A stretch of DNA of 45,836 nt from KBS-96 sp049585195 (GTDB lineage: Bacteria > Acidobacteriota > Terriglobia > Bryobacterales > Bryobacteraceae): positions 1-45,836 of the forward strand of contig JBAUZG010000011.1 of NCBI GenBank assembly GCA_049585195.1, read 5' to 3'. Position 1 is the stretch's first letter. Each line of letters starts with the position of its first letter. Shown here piece by piece: positions 7,929 to 15,737 of the stretch. The notes beneath the pieces are model-generated. The model made no database searches, was not told the origin of the DNA, and saw only the letters and a program-made list of their open reading frames with translations. The translations under genes were made by a program, and so were the position numbers.

Positions 7929-9086
7929 GTGATCCAGTTCATTCAGGAGTCAGATAGAAAGCTGTTTGAGGATGCGATCGGGTTCGCGCAGAAACAGGTG
8001 AAGCGTCTGGTCGAGACCTATCCTGATTTCTATCCCATGTACACAAAGGCGGGAAAGTGGAGGCATGATGGACCGATTTGGACTCAGTGGTGCGATGGCT
8101 TCCTGCCCGGAATGATGTGGATTTTCTCCCGCTATCTTGGACACGACCGGGCGGATGCGAAGTGGTGGACAGATCAGGCCATTCATTATACGAAGCCGCT
8201 CGAAGGCCGCAAAGACGATAGCGATGTACACGACTTAGGGTTTATTTTTCTTTCGACTTACTATCGCTGGCACCAATTGACACGCGAAGCGAGTATTAAA
8301 GATGTTGTACTTCAGGCCGCGAAGACACTCGCGCTGCGCTTTAACGACAAAGGCCAATTTCTCAGATCTGTGGTCGCCGAAGACTCCATTTTCATCGACA
8401 TCATGATGAACGTAGGTCTTATTTTCTATGCGGCGCGGGAACTCAACGATAAGAAGCTGCGCGATATTGCCGTCCGCCATTGCCTCACCACGCGCCGTTT
8501 TCTCGTGCGCGGTGACGGTTCAGTGGCGCATGAGGGGGTCTTCGATTTGCAAACGGGTGAATTTCTCCGGCAATCCACCCATCAGGGTTACAGGGGCGAT
8601 TCGTGCTGGTCGCGCGGGCTCGCGTGGGCTCTGTACGGATTCGCGGCGTCGAACGAATATAGCCGTGACCCGCGTTTTCTACAGACGGCGGAATCTTGCG
8701 CGGATTACTACATCACACATACGCCGTCCAACGGAGTTCCGCCGTGGGATTACAATGCGCCGCTCGAAAATCGCACGCTTCTCGATACGTCGGCCGCGGC
8801 AATCGCGGCGTCGGGCCTGCTGCGCCTCTGCCGGCTGGTGGACGATCCTCTGAAGGGGCACCTCTATTGGTCAACAGCCATCCAGGTTCTGCGAACACTT
8901 TGCGCCAATTATCTTGCTGACGGTGACCCAAAGTGGGAAGGTGTCCTACGCGGAGGCGTGTACCACGTCCACAAGGGGTTGGGTGTCGATGAATCTGTTA
9001 TGTGGGGCGACTATTTCTTCACCGAAGCACTGGAGCAAGGTCTGCGAGTGATGCCAGAAATCGGAAGAAAACAGATCGCGCAATAA
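7929..9086 (+). CDS. Glycoside hydrolase family 88 (unsaturated glucuronyl hydrolase-like)
   Basis: GH88 enzymes hydrate the double bond of unsaturated glucuronyl residues left by polysaccharide lyases, releasing the terminal sugar. Landmarks are WTQWCDGFLPGMMWIF, HDLGFIFLSTYYRW, DSIFIDIMMNVGLIF, GDSCWSRGLAWALYGF and PWDYNAPLENRTLLDTSAAAIAASGLLRL; the (alpha/alpha)6 barrel and its two conserved Asp residues are in place. GTG at 7929 is preferred: GAAGGGTGAG precedes it and the 385 aa fits the family. ATG at 7872 would add 19 residues unlike GH88 starts. No signal peptide is visible, so it is probably cytoplasmic. No lyase gene is nearby. Confidence 0.9.
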   Translation: MIQFIQESDRKLFEDAIGFAQKQVKRLVETYPDFYPMYTKAGKWRHDGPIWTQWCDGFLPGMMWIFSRYLGHDRADAKWWTDQAIHYTKPLEGRKDDSDVHDLGFIFLSTYYRWHQLTREASIKDVVLQAAKTLALRFNDKGQFLRSVVAEDSIFIDIMMNVGLIFYAARELNDKKLRDIAVRHCLTTRRFLVRGDGSVAHEGVFDLQTGEFLRQSTHQGYRGDSCWSRGLAWALYGFAASNEYSRDPRFLQTAESCADYYITHTPSNGVPPWDYNAPLENRTLLDTSAAAIAASGLLRLCRLVDDPLKGHLYWSTAIQVLRTLCANYLADGDPKWEGVLRGGVYHVHKGLGVDESVMWGDYFFTEALEQGLRVMPEIGRKQIAQ

Positions 9087-9109
9087 CTTTCTTACTAACA
9101 GCAGCGCAT

Positions 9110-9128
9110 GTTCGTCAGAACCACTCCT
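9110..9128. repeat. Second copy of the foldback-element end
   Basis: These 19 bases match 1080-1098 with one mismatch. They lie just before the hairpin at 9144-9165, suggesting that the terminator region descends from a member of the same intergenic repeat family. Confidence 0.5.
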
Positions 9129-9143
9129 CTGAAAAACACGCGG

Positions 9144-9165
9144 AAGACCGCTCCCTCGCGGTCTT
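9144..9165. terminator. Hairpin terminator candidate between convergent genes
   Basis: AAGACCGC (9144-9151) pairs perfectly with GCGGTCTT (9158-9165) across a 6-nt loop. On the plus strand it is followed by GCAATTCTTT and on the minus strand by a GTGTTTTT stretch after a short interval. It sits between the ends of the plus-strand GH88 gene and the minus-strand TPR gene and could serve both. Confidence 0.55.
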
Positions 9166-9199
9166 GCAATTCTTTACGGCTTCTAATCGCCCGGCCTGA

Positions 9200-10447
9200 T
9201 CACGGCGCAGGACACCGACTGGCAGAATCCCTATTCGCCGCTGGCAAGCCCTGACTTTGCGCCTGGCGAAGTCTGCGATGCACGTCCAATTCGCGCTCAG
9301 CTTGATCCCGTTGCCCGGCGCGCAGATAAGCCTGACCCAGCCGGTAATGCGCTTCAACTAGATCCGGATTCGCCTCAATTGCTTCCCGGTATTCCGCAAT
9401 CGCCCCCTCATATTCGCCACGCTCGGCATAGAGTGTCGCGAGCTCGAAATGAGCATCCGCAAACGTCGGCTTCAACGTGATAGAGCGTTTCAGCAGTTCT
9501 TCCGCTTCTCGAGATTGCGGCCCATTGGGTTCGCCCAGCTGCATGCTCCTCAGACTGCATGCGTAGGCATAGTTCGCCTCCGCGTTGTCGGGAGCCATGT
9601 GGACGAGCCTTTTCATCTCCTCAACCTGCGCCTCCGTTGTTTCCGTCCCCGCATTGCCGAAGATCCGTGCCATGAAAATATAGCTAGCTCCGTTCGACGG
9701 GTCCATTTCCGCGGCATGTAAGAGGATTTTCAATGCGTCCGAAGAATTCCCCTCGCCATAGGTGGCGGCGCCCAGGCCAATCGTCAAAGGTACCGACTGC
9801 GGATGCAGGGTGACGGCTTCTCTGAATGCCTCGACAGCGCGATCCGAATGCCCCGTGATCACGAGCGCCGTTCCCCAAGCGAAGAAATTTTGTTCGCTGG
9901 GCTTGAATGTCGATGCCAGGCTGAATTGCTCCTCCGCGGAATCAAACCTTCCTAGCGCCTCCTCGGCAAGGCCCATCAGCATGAGCGCGGAGGCGTCTCG
10001 CGGGTTCAAGTTTCGCGCCTTCTCGAGATAAGACAGCGACTTTGCGGAGGCTCCATGCTCAAAGTAAAACTCGCCCGCCGCGAGATTGGCGCCGTAGTCA
10101 TCCGGGCGTTGCTTAAGCGAATTGAGAATTTGACCTTCTTGGCTGCATGAAAGGTCGTTTAGGTGATAAAGGCGGCCCAGCACGCGATATTGCAGCTTCA
10201 ACATGTCGCCAATCAGCGCCGATTGCGATTTCGCAACGGCGGAAGCCGAGTAGCCGCCGGAATCAATTGTTCCCTTGACGCCTACGGAGTGTAAGGCGGG
10301 CCCATTCTTGCCGGCTTCCGACGGGCTGTCCCGATTGTCGAGCGCGGGTGCATTCGAAGGATGCTGGGTCCCGCTCGGAGCGGGAGTTTGCGCCATCGCC
10401 GCGCTCAATATCACCATTCCACCGATAAAGCGCGAAAAGGACAACAT
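9200..10447 (-). CDS. Secreted TPR-repeat protein, last gene of the TBDR operon
   Basis: A 415-aa protein with signal peptide FSRFIGGMVILSAAMAQT (cleavage near residue 19). A Pro/Ser-rich spacer and about seven TPR units follow (SYLEKARNLNPRDASALMLMGL, AVEAFREAVTLHPQSVPL, AIAEYREAIEANPDLVEAHYRLGQAYL). The C-terminal 35 residues are basic. The ATG follows TAGGAG with a 7-nt gap. It begins 9 nt after the end of the 1259-aa fusion protein, so the two are almost certainly co-transcribed. Probably a periplasmic scaffold working with the receptor and fusion protein upstream; no enzymatic motif is seen. Confidence 0.85.
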   Translation of the reverse strand: MLSFSRFIGGMVILSAAMAQTPAPSGTQHPSNAPALDNRDSPSEAGKNGPALHSVGVKGTIDSGGYSASAVAKSQSALIGDMLKLQYRVLGRLYHLNDLSCSQEGQILNSLKQRPDDYGANLAAGEFYFEHGASAKSLSYLEKARNLNPRDASALMLMGLAEEALGRFDSAEEQFSLASTFKPSEQNFFAWGTALVITGHSDRAVEAFREAVTLHPQSVPLTIGLGAATYGEGNSSDALKILLHAAEMDPSNGASYIFMARIFGNAGTETTEAQVEEMKRLVHMAPDNAEANYAYACSLRSMQLGEPNGPQSREAEELLKRSITLKPTFADAHFELATLYAERGEYEGAIAEYREAIEANPDLVEAHYRLGQAYLRAGQRDQAERELDVHRRLRQAQSQGLPAANRDSASRCPAP

Positions 10448-10456
10448 CGGAGACTC

Positions 10457-13400
10457 CTACTGCGTCGACTCCTGCACTGCCTTTTGCACTTCCTGATTGT
10501 CTGGATGCCGCGTGAGAAAGCTCTTCAAAATGTCTTTGGCGTTCTGCTGCTGTCCAGTCTGCCTGTAGATCAGAGCGATATTCATGTAAGGACGATCATA
10601 ATCGGGAGCCATCTTCGTGCACCGCTCGAAGCACTCGAGCGCTTTATCCTGGCGCCCCAGCCGCAGGTAAACAACTCCCAGATTATTCAACGCAATCGAG
10701 TCGTTGGCGCGAAGCTGAAGCGTTCGCTCCAGCTCCTGGCGTGCGTCCTCAAACTTTTCCTGTCCCGCCAACAGCATGCCTAATGCAAAATGGAACTCCG
10801 GATCGTTCGGGTCGACGGCAATGGCGTTTTCAATGGCTTTCTGAGCCTGATCCAACCGGCCTTGCCAGCGGTATAGCATGACCAGATTTTGCAGCGCCAC
10901 AAGATGATTCGGTTTAGCTTTGACGGCTTGCTGAAAATATGGGAATGCGGCGTTATAGTCCTTCTGCTGACCCGCTACCGCGCCAAGGTTAGTCCACGCG
11001 TCGGCGTCTTGAGGATCTAAAGCGACAGCCCGCTCCAAATTTACTTTCGCTTCGGCCAGCCTTTGCTTGTTGAGATAAATGGTGCCGAGATTGTAGTAGG
11101 CCGGCGCATAATTCGGATTTGCCGCAATCGCGGCCTGAAAACTATCGACTGCGGCATCGGCGAATCCATTCTGAATGTAGGCGATGCCGTAAGTGAAGTA
11201 ATTTCGCCGCGGCGGTCCGCCATGGTATTGTCCGTTGAAAGCCAGCGCCTTCTTCAACCGCTCGGTTTGATTCCTTGGAGCGTCCTTCCAATCCTTGAGG
11301 ATATGTTCTGGATCCACTGGCCCCTGGTAAACCTTAACAATGGCAGACTGTTCATCGAGGAGAAACGATACCGGCGCTTCCAGATCGCGCCGCCGATCGA
11401 ATAAATATCGACACAGAATGTTGTAGATGCTGGCTGTAGCCTCATCGGCCCGCAAGAGGGAAAACTGAACGTTGGCGGCGCGGCCATCCAGATTTATCGC
11501 GACAATCTGAACGGATTCTCTCCGGAATGCGTTCCATCCGGCTTGGAATTTGGCCAATTGATCGCGGCTCCTCCCGCAATCGCTCGCGATCATCGCCAGC
11601 ACCAAAGGCCGGCCTCGAAACGCGCTTAAACTTTGAGTTCGACCGTTCGAGTCCGGCAATGTGAAAGCGGGGGCGCGAAGCGGCTCCACAAGCCAGGTCT
11701 CGAAGTTAGAAGGCAACTGTTCGCCGCGCCACTCGAAACGCTGCTGCTTCTTTCGTGGCTGCTTTAACCGAAAGGGCGTGGCTTGAAATTTCTCGGAGCC
11801 CTCCTCGATCGTGACGCGATGATTGAGCGGAACGTTCTCGAACGACTGCGTTCCGCCGCCAGGCCAGCGAACAGTGGCGCGAACGTTCCCTGAGAAAGAT
11901 CCCAAGCCAAAACTTAATTCCTTCGTGTGTTGGGAGAGAAAGCCAGAGCCGGCCTGCAAGAACTTCACCTGCCGGGTTTCCGCTTCCACCGCCACCACCG
12001 CGCCAATTGCGTCACGATTGCTTTTGTTGCCGCGCAGCCGAAAGATGACCGAGTTCCCGATGGGATTCAGCTCGTTATGCAGAATCCGGAGCTGCGGCGT
12101 ATTCCGATTCTTGAGAATCACCTCGAGCCTTCCATCGTGATCGAAATCCGCGAGCGCGAAGGCGCGGCTATCGTCGTCGAAGTCCAGGCCCAGAGGGCCG
12201 GAGATCTCGGCAAATGTGCCGTCGCGATTGTTTAGAAAAAATACATTCCGTTCGTAGCCATTCCAGGAGTGGTCCGATCGAATCAATTCATTGATTGCGT
12301 TCCACGCCAGCTCATAGTCCATCGAGCCGCTCCCGGTATCTAGCGACCGCGATACGATCTGCCGCCAAAAAAAGCTGGAAAGATCTTGCCGATTTGCTCC
12401 GGAAATAAAGCCATTGGTGACGTAAAGGTCGGCGAAGCCGTCGTGATCGAAGTCCCAGACATCGGCGGCCCACGACCAGCGTCCCATGGCAACATGCGCC
12501 TTTCGAGTGACATCACTCAGAGGCTGGCCGGCGCCCTCGTTCTGAAATAGCGAGTTGCCGGCGGCGTGCTTTCGATAAGCCTGCCGTATGCCGGAGTCAA
12601 CGCCAGACAGAAAATATTCCTGCTCCGTCACACGTTTGCCCGCAACCGACCACATGTCCGCCACATACAGATCGTTGCGGCCGTCATGGTCGTAGTCGAA
12701 CCACGAGACGCTCATTCCCGCGCCAAAATCGTCGACTCCCGCCTCGTGAGCAATGTCGGTGAAGGTGCCATCGCCATTATTCCGGTAGAAATTTTTTCGT
12801 CCAAAATCGTTGGCCACATACAAGTCGGGCCATCCGTTGCCGTCATAGTCGCACCAGCCGCAGGCGAACGTGAACCGGTTGTTATTCTGGTTCATGCCGG
12901 AACGTTCTGTAACGTCTTCAAACGTTCCGTCGCCGCGATTACGAAGCAGAAAATTCGGCGGCCCGTTTTGCGCATCGTAATAGGGCTTCGGATGCGTGTA
13001 CTGGCTGAGGCCCTGATAATACGCGTAAAGGCAAAAGTAGATGTCCAGGAATCCGTCGCGGTCGTAGTCCGCGGCCGCAACACCAGTGAAGGTTCCGGCT
13101 GGAGGTTTCGCGAATTGAAACGCGTCGGGCTTCAGTTGGAACTTGCCGTGTCCCCGATTCAAATAGAGAAGTGGCCCGCTGGTTCGAACCACAAGAAGAT
13201 CCTGCATCCCGCTATTGGTGAAGTCGGCAAATAGCGCCGAAGCCGTGCCGTCCAACAGCCCTAATCCGGTCGCGTCCGTGACATCTTCGAACGTTCCGTC
13301 GCCGCGATTCTTATAAAGCCTGTTCGGAAGTCCCGATGGCTGGCACACATAGAAATCGTCGAACCCGTCGCCATCGAAATCGCCTACCGCCACGCCGTTG

Positions 13401-14236
13401 TTGCCGTACACATCGACGCCAGCGGCGGCGTCGTAAATGGTTCGCCAATAATCCACGCCGCGCAGCATTTGTTGTCTGTAGGAAGCGTTCCCAGCCAGGC
13501 ATTCCGCTGTTATTTCGATGAAGGCCGGACCCGCAACGCTCGCGCGCGTCTCTTTCACGGCCTGCCACCGGCGAATCCGCCACTCGCCCGACGAGCTACA
13601 CTGCCATTCGAGTTTCCAATCGCCTACGCGCTCTTCGCGTACGTCTCTGCCCGAGTGAGCCACGATGTCGTAGCGAACCACCGTATCTACATCGAGAGGC
13701 GACTCGGCGCGAACTTTAAGGCTTGTGACTTGAAATTCTGCGCAAGCGATCTTTGTAATGCCCGAAAGATATTCTTTCCAGTTATTCAGAAATTGCTCGC
13801 GCCCTCTCAGTTCCTTCGCGCTGAATTCAATCGATGCTGCGCCCACCGCTCCCAACTTCCGCAAAGGAACGGCTTTGAAGTCTCGAAACGAAGAGAACAC
13901 AACATCTTCGGCAATGAGATTCTGGGGCGCAGCGGCCTCGCGGCCCGGCGACCGGAGTGCTGCGCTCCATTGTCTTAGCAGCGCCTCGATCTCTGCGGCG
14001 TATTTTTCGCAAACAAACTGATCGCTTCCCGGCGGCAGCTTGGCGATGAACTTCTCTAAGCCAGGCGAAACCTGCGAGCGCGACTTGATTTGACAGGAAT
14101 CGGAAGCGAAAGATGTCGACGAAGCCGCGATTGCTCGTGGCCTTGCGGTCACAAACATGGAAGTGAGTGCTGTGTCGACGAGAAACGAGCGCCGGGAAAA
14201 TAGCTCGGACAAGAGGCTGTCGCGGGGACTCTTCAT
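10457..14236 (-). CDS. Tat-exported FG-GAP/ASPIC-UnbV/thioredoxin-like/TPR fusion protein
   Basis: A 1259-aa multidomain protein. The N-terminus carries a twin-arginine signal (SRRSFLVDTALTSMF). Residues about 90-240 look NTF2-like. Residues about 270-710 hold six or more FG-GAP/VCBS calcium-binding motifs (GDFDGDGFDDFYV, DYDRDGFLDIYF, DYDGNGWPDLYVAND) that form a beta-propeller. An ASPIC/UnbV domain spans about 725-815 (FLQAGSGFLSQHTKELSFGLG). A peroxiredoxin-like fold spans about 845-985 (APAFTLPDSNGRTQSL) with one cysteine (SDCGRS) in place of CxxC. About six TPRs close the protein (1045-1255). ASPIC domains occur in extracellular CRTAC1-type proteins. The gene lies 9 nt from its neighbours on both sides in the receptor operon. 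It probably acts outside the cytoplasmic membrane; substrate unknown. Confidence 0.88.
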   Translation of the reverse strand: MKSPRDSLLSELFSRRSFLVDTALTSMFVTARPRAIAASSTSFASDSCQIKSRSQVSPGLEKFIAKLPPGSDQFVCEKYAAEIEALLRQWSAALRSPGREAAAPQNLIAEDVVFSSFRDFKAVPLRKLGAVGAASIEFSAKELRGREQFLNNWKEYLSGITKIACAEFQVTSLKVRAESPLDVDTVVRYDIVAHSGRDVREERVGDWKLEWQCSSSGEWRIRRWQAVKETRASVAGPAFIEITAECLAGNASYRQQMLRGVDYWRTIYDAAAGVDVYGNNGVAVGDFDGDGFDDFYVCQPSGLPNRLYKNRGDGTFEDVTDATGLGLLDGTASALFADFTNSGMQDLLVVRTSGPLLYLNRGHGKFQLKPDAFQFAKPPAGTFTGVAAADYDRDGFLDIYFCLYAYYQGLSQYTHPKPYYDAQNGPPNFLLRNRGDGTFEDVTERSGMNQNNNRFTFACGWCDYDGNGWPDLYVANDFGRKNFYRNNGDGTFTDIAHEAGVDDFGAGMSVSWFDYDHDGRNDLYVADMWSVAGKRVTEQEYFLSGVDSGIRQAYRKHAAGNSLFQNEGAGQPLSDVTRKAHVAMGRWSWAADVWDFDHDGFADLYVTNGFISGANRQDLSSFFWRQIVSRSLDTGSGSMDYELAWNAINELIRSDHSWNGYERNVFFLNNRDGTFAEISGPLGLDFDDDSRAFALADFDHDGRLEVILKNRNTPQLRILHNELNPIGNSVIFRLRGNKSNRDAIGAVVAVEAETRQVKFLQAGSGFLSQHTKELSFGLGSFSGNVRATVRWPGGGTQSFENVPLNHRVTIEEGSEKFQATPFRLKQPRKKQQRFEWRGEQLPSNFETWLVEPLRAPAFTLPDSNGRTQSLSAFRGRPLVLAMIASDCGRSRDQLAKFQAGWNAFRRESVQIVAINLDGRAANVQFSLLRADEATASIYNILCRYLFDRRRDLEAPVSFLLDEQSAIVKVYQGPVDPEHILKDWKDAPRNQTERLKKALAFNGQYHGGPPRRNYFTYGIAYIQNGFADAAVDSFQAAIAANPNYAPAYYNLGTIYLNKQRLAEAKVNLERAVALDPQDADAWTNLGAVAGQQKDYNAAFPYFQQAVKAKPNHLVALQNLVMLYRWQGRLDQAQKAIENAIAVDPNDPEFHFALGMLLAGQEKFEDARQELERTLQLRANDSIALNNLGVVYLRLGRQDKALECFERCTKMAPDYDRPYMNIALIYRQTGQQQNAKDILKSFLTRHPDNQEVQKAVQESTQ

Positions 14237-14245
14237 TCTTTTCGC

Positions 14246-15640
14246 TTACGGGCTCTTTCGCTCAGTAATCTCGAGGTAAAACTTGGCGTTCGGGTAATTT
14301 TCCTCGGCCGCTAGCGTAGCTTTGAATTCCCGAATGGCGCCCTCTCGATCGCCAGTTTCCCGCAACGCCATTCCAAGCCCAAAATGAACGCCAGGATCGC
14401 GGGGCCGAAGCAGAATCAGTTTGCGGAATTCGAGCGCCGAGTTTGTTGCATCGCCATTTTCCAGATAAGCAACGGCCAGATTATCGCGGGCTTCAAAATT
14501 GTCGGGCTGAAGCGCCAAGGCTCGTAAGAATTCTCCAATCGACCCCAGCGTATCGCCTCTCGCATTCAGCGCGCGACCCGTTTCATTATGACGCTGCGAC
14601 GTTTCCGGCAGATTGTCCGGAGACTCGAGGGCCCCGCGCGCCGCTCCGGCGTCGCCTTTCTTCTCGAGCATGCGGGCTAAATTGAGTTGAGCTTTTGGTA
14701 ACAGCGGGTTCAACGAAATGGCTTCCCGTACTTGAGCGATCGCTTCTTCAAACTGGCCGGCATCGGCAAGCACTAAGCCAAAATTGTAGTGTGCGATCGC
14801 GAAATCGGGCTTCGCCACAACCGCCGCATGAAGAGATTTCAAAGCACCTGCCCTATCGCCCTTCGCGGCCAGATCCAAGCCCACGTTGCTCAAATGCCTC
14901 GACTCGTCGGCCAGCACGCTTCGATGATTCAACTGCTCCACTTGCTTGAGTTCCACCTGGGCGGACGATTCATCGTGTTGGGCGAGGAAAAGGCGAGCCA
15001 ACGTATAGTGGCCGTCTGCAAGATCGGGATTGCTTCGAAGGGCTGCTTCGAGCGCGCCGCGTGCCTCGTCGATCTTGCCTTCGCCCAGCAGGCATTTCCC
15101 CAACCGCACATGAGCCTCGGCATAATTGGGCTTAGAGGCAATCGCCAGCCGGTACTCCGCAATAGCCGCGTCGATTTGGGACGCCGCTTCCCGCGCCATC
15201 CCAAGGTTCAGATGAGCTTCCGCATAATTGGGCCACAGTCGAATCGCATGCTCAAACAACGGTACAGCCTCATCGGACCGCTTCATGCTAACCAGCGCCA
15301 CTCCAAGCAGATTCAGCGCTTCCGGATACTCGGGTCGAATCTTGAGCGCGGCGCGGCACTCCTCCGCGGCTTGAGGCCAATCTAATTTGTCTTTCGGCTG
15401 AGCGATGAGGGTAAACGCCAGCCGGTAATGAGCCTCCGCGTAGTCGGGCTTGGCTTCAATTGCCCGCCGGAATTCGTCTTCTGCGTCCCGCATGTCGCCG
15501 AGCTGTCCAAAAATCAGGCCGAGCTGATAGTGCGCCCGCGGATCGTGAGGATTTTGTTTTAAGGCTGTTTGTATCTCTGAAATCGTTTGAGAAGACGCCG
15601 CTGCGGCCAGCAAACTTAAGCTGAGCAGGATAGATCTCAT
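14246..15640 (-). CDS. Secreted TPR-repeat protein
   Basis: A 464-aa protein with a short signal peptide (SILLSLSLLAAAASSQT). Almost the entire mature chain is made of TPR units, about 12 (AEDEFRRAIEAKPDYAEAHYRLAFTL, AVPLFEHAIRLWPNYAEAHLNLGMA, AIREFKATLAAEENYPNAKFYLEI). AGGT lies 8 nt before the ATG. It is the second gene after the TonB-dependent receptor and ends 9 nt before the propeller fusion. Three TPR-bearing products in one operon suggest a periplasmic assembly around the receptor; this is inference. Confidence 0.87.
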   Translation of the reverse strand: MRSILLSLSLLAAAASSQTISEIQTALKQNPHDPRAHYQLGLIFGQLGDMRDAEDEFRRAIEAKPDYAEAHYRLAFTLIAQPKDKLDWPQAAEECRAALKIRPEYPEALNLLGVALVSMKRSDEAVPLFEHAIRLWPNYAEAHLNLGMAREAASQIDAAIAEYRLAIASKPNYAEAHVRLGKCLLGEGKIDEARGALEAALRSNPDLADGHYTLARLFLAQHDESSAQVELKQVEQLNHRSVLADESRHLSNVGLDLAAKGDRAGALKSLHAAVVAKPDFAIAHYNFGLVLADAGQFEEAIAQVREAISLNPLLPKAQLNLARMLEKKGDAGAARGALESPDNLPETSQRHNETGRALNARGDTLGSIGEFLRALALQPDNFEARDNLAVAYLENGDATNSALEFRKLILLRPRDPGVHFGLGMALRETGDREGAIREFKATLAAEENYPNAKFYLEITERKSP

Positions 15641-15663
15641 CGTCCGACCTGGACGTCTGCGAA

Positions 15664-15727
15664 GGCCGGGTAGGCCCGGCCACTACAAACCCCGTGAACC
15701 GCTGTAGGGGCGAGGCCTGCCTCGCCC
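15664..15727. repeat. Double-palindrome intergenic repeat
   Basis: Two perfect GC-rich hairpins lie in tandem: GGCCGGG-TAGG-CCCGGCC (15664-15681) and GGGCGAGG-CCTG-CCTCGCCC (15708-15727), both with 4-nt loops. They sit between the receptor stop and the following TPR gene. No T-tract follows, so they are more like a REP-type repeat or an mRNA-stabilising structure that could lower downstream expression than a true terminator. Confidence 0.55.
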
Positions 15728-15737
15728 AAAGCCCGGC

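Noticed and set aside
12566..13234. 222-residue plus-strand reading inside the propeller fusion gene
   Set aside because: Antisense shadow of the repeated FG-GAP codons; no start signals or domain.
4259..15640. Repeats at DNA level in the TPR genes
   Set aside because: The recurring patterns reflect degenerate TPR protein repeats, not recent DNA duplication.
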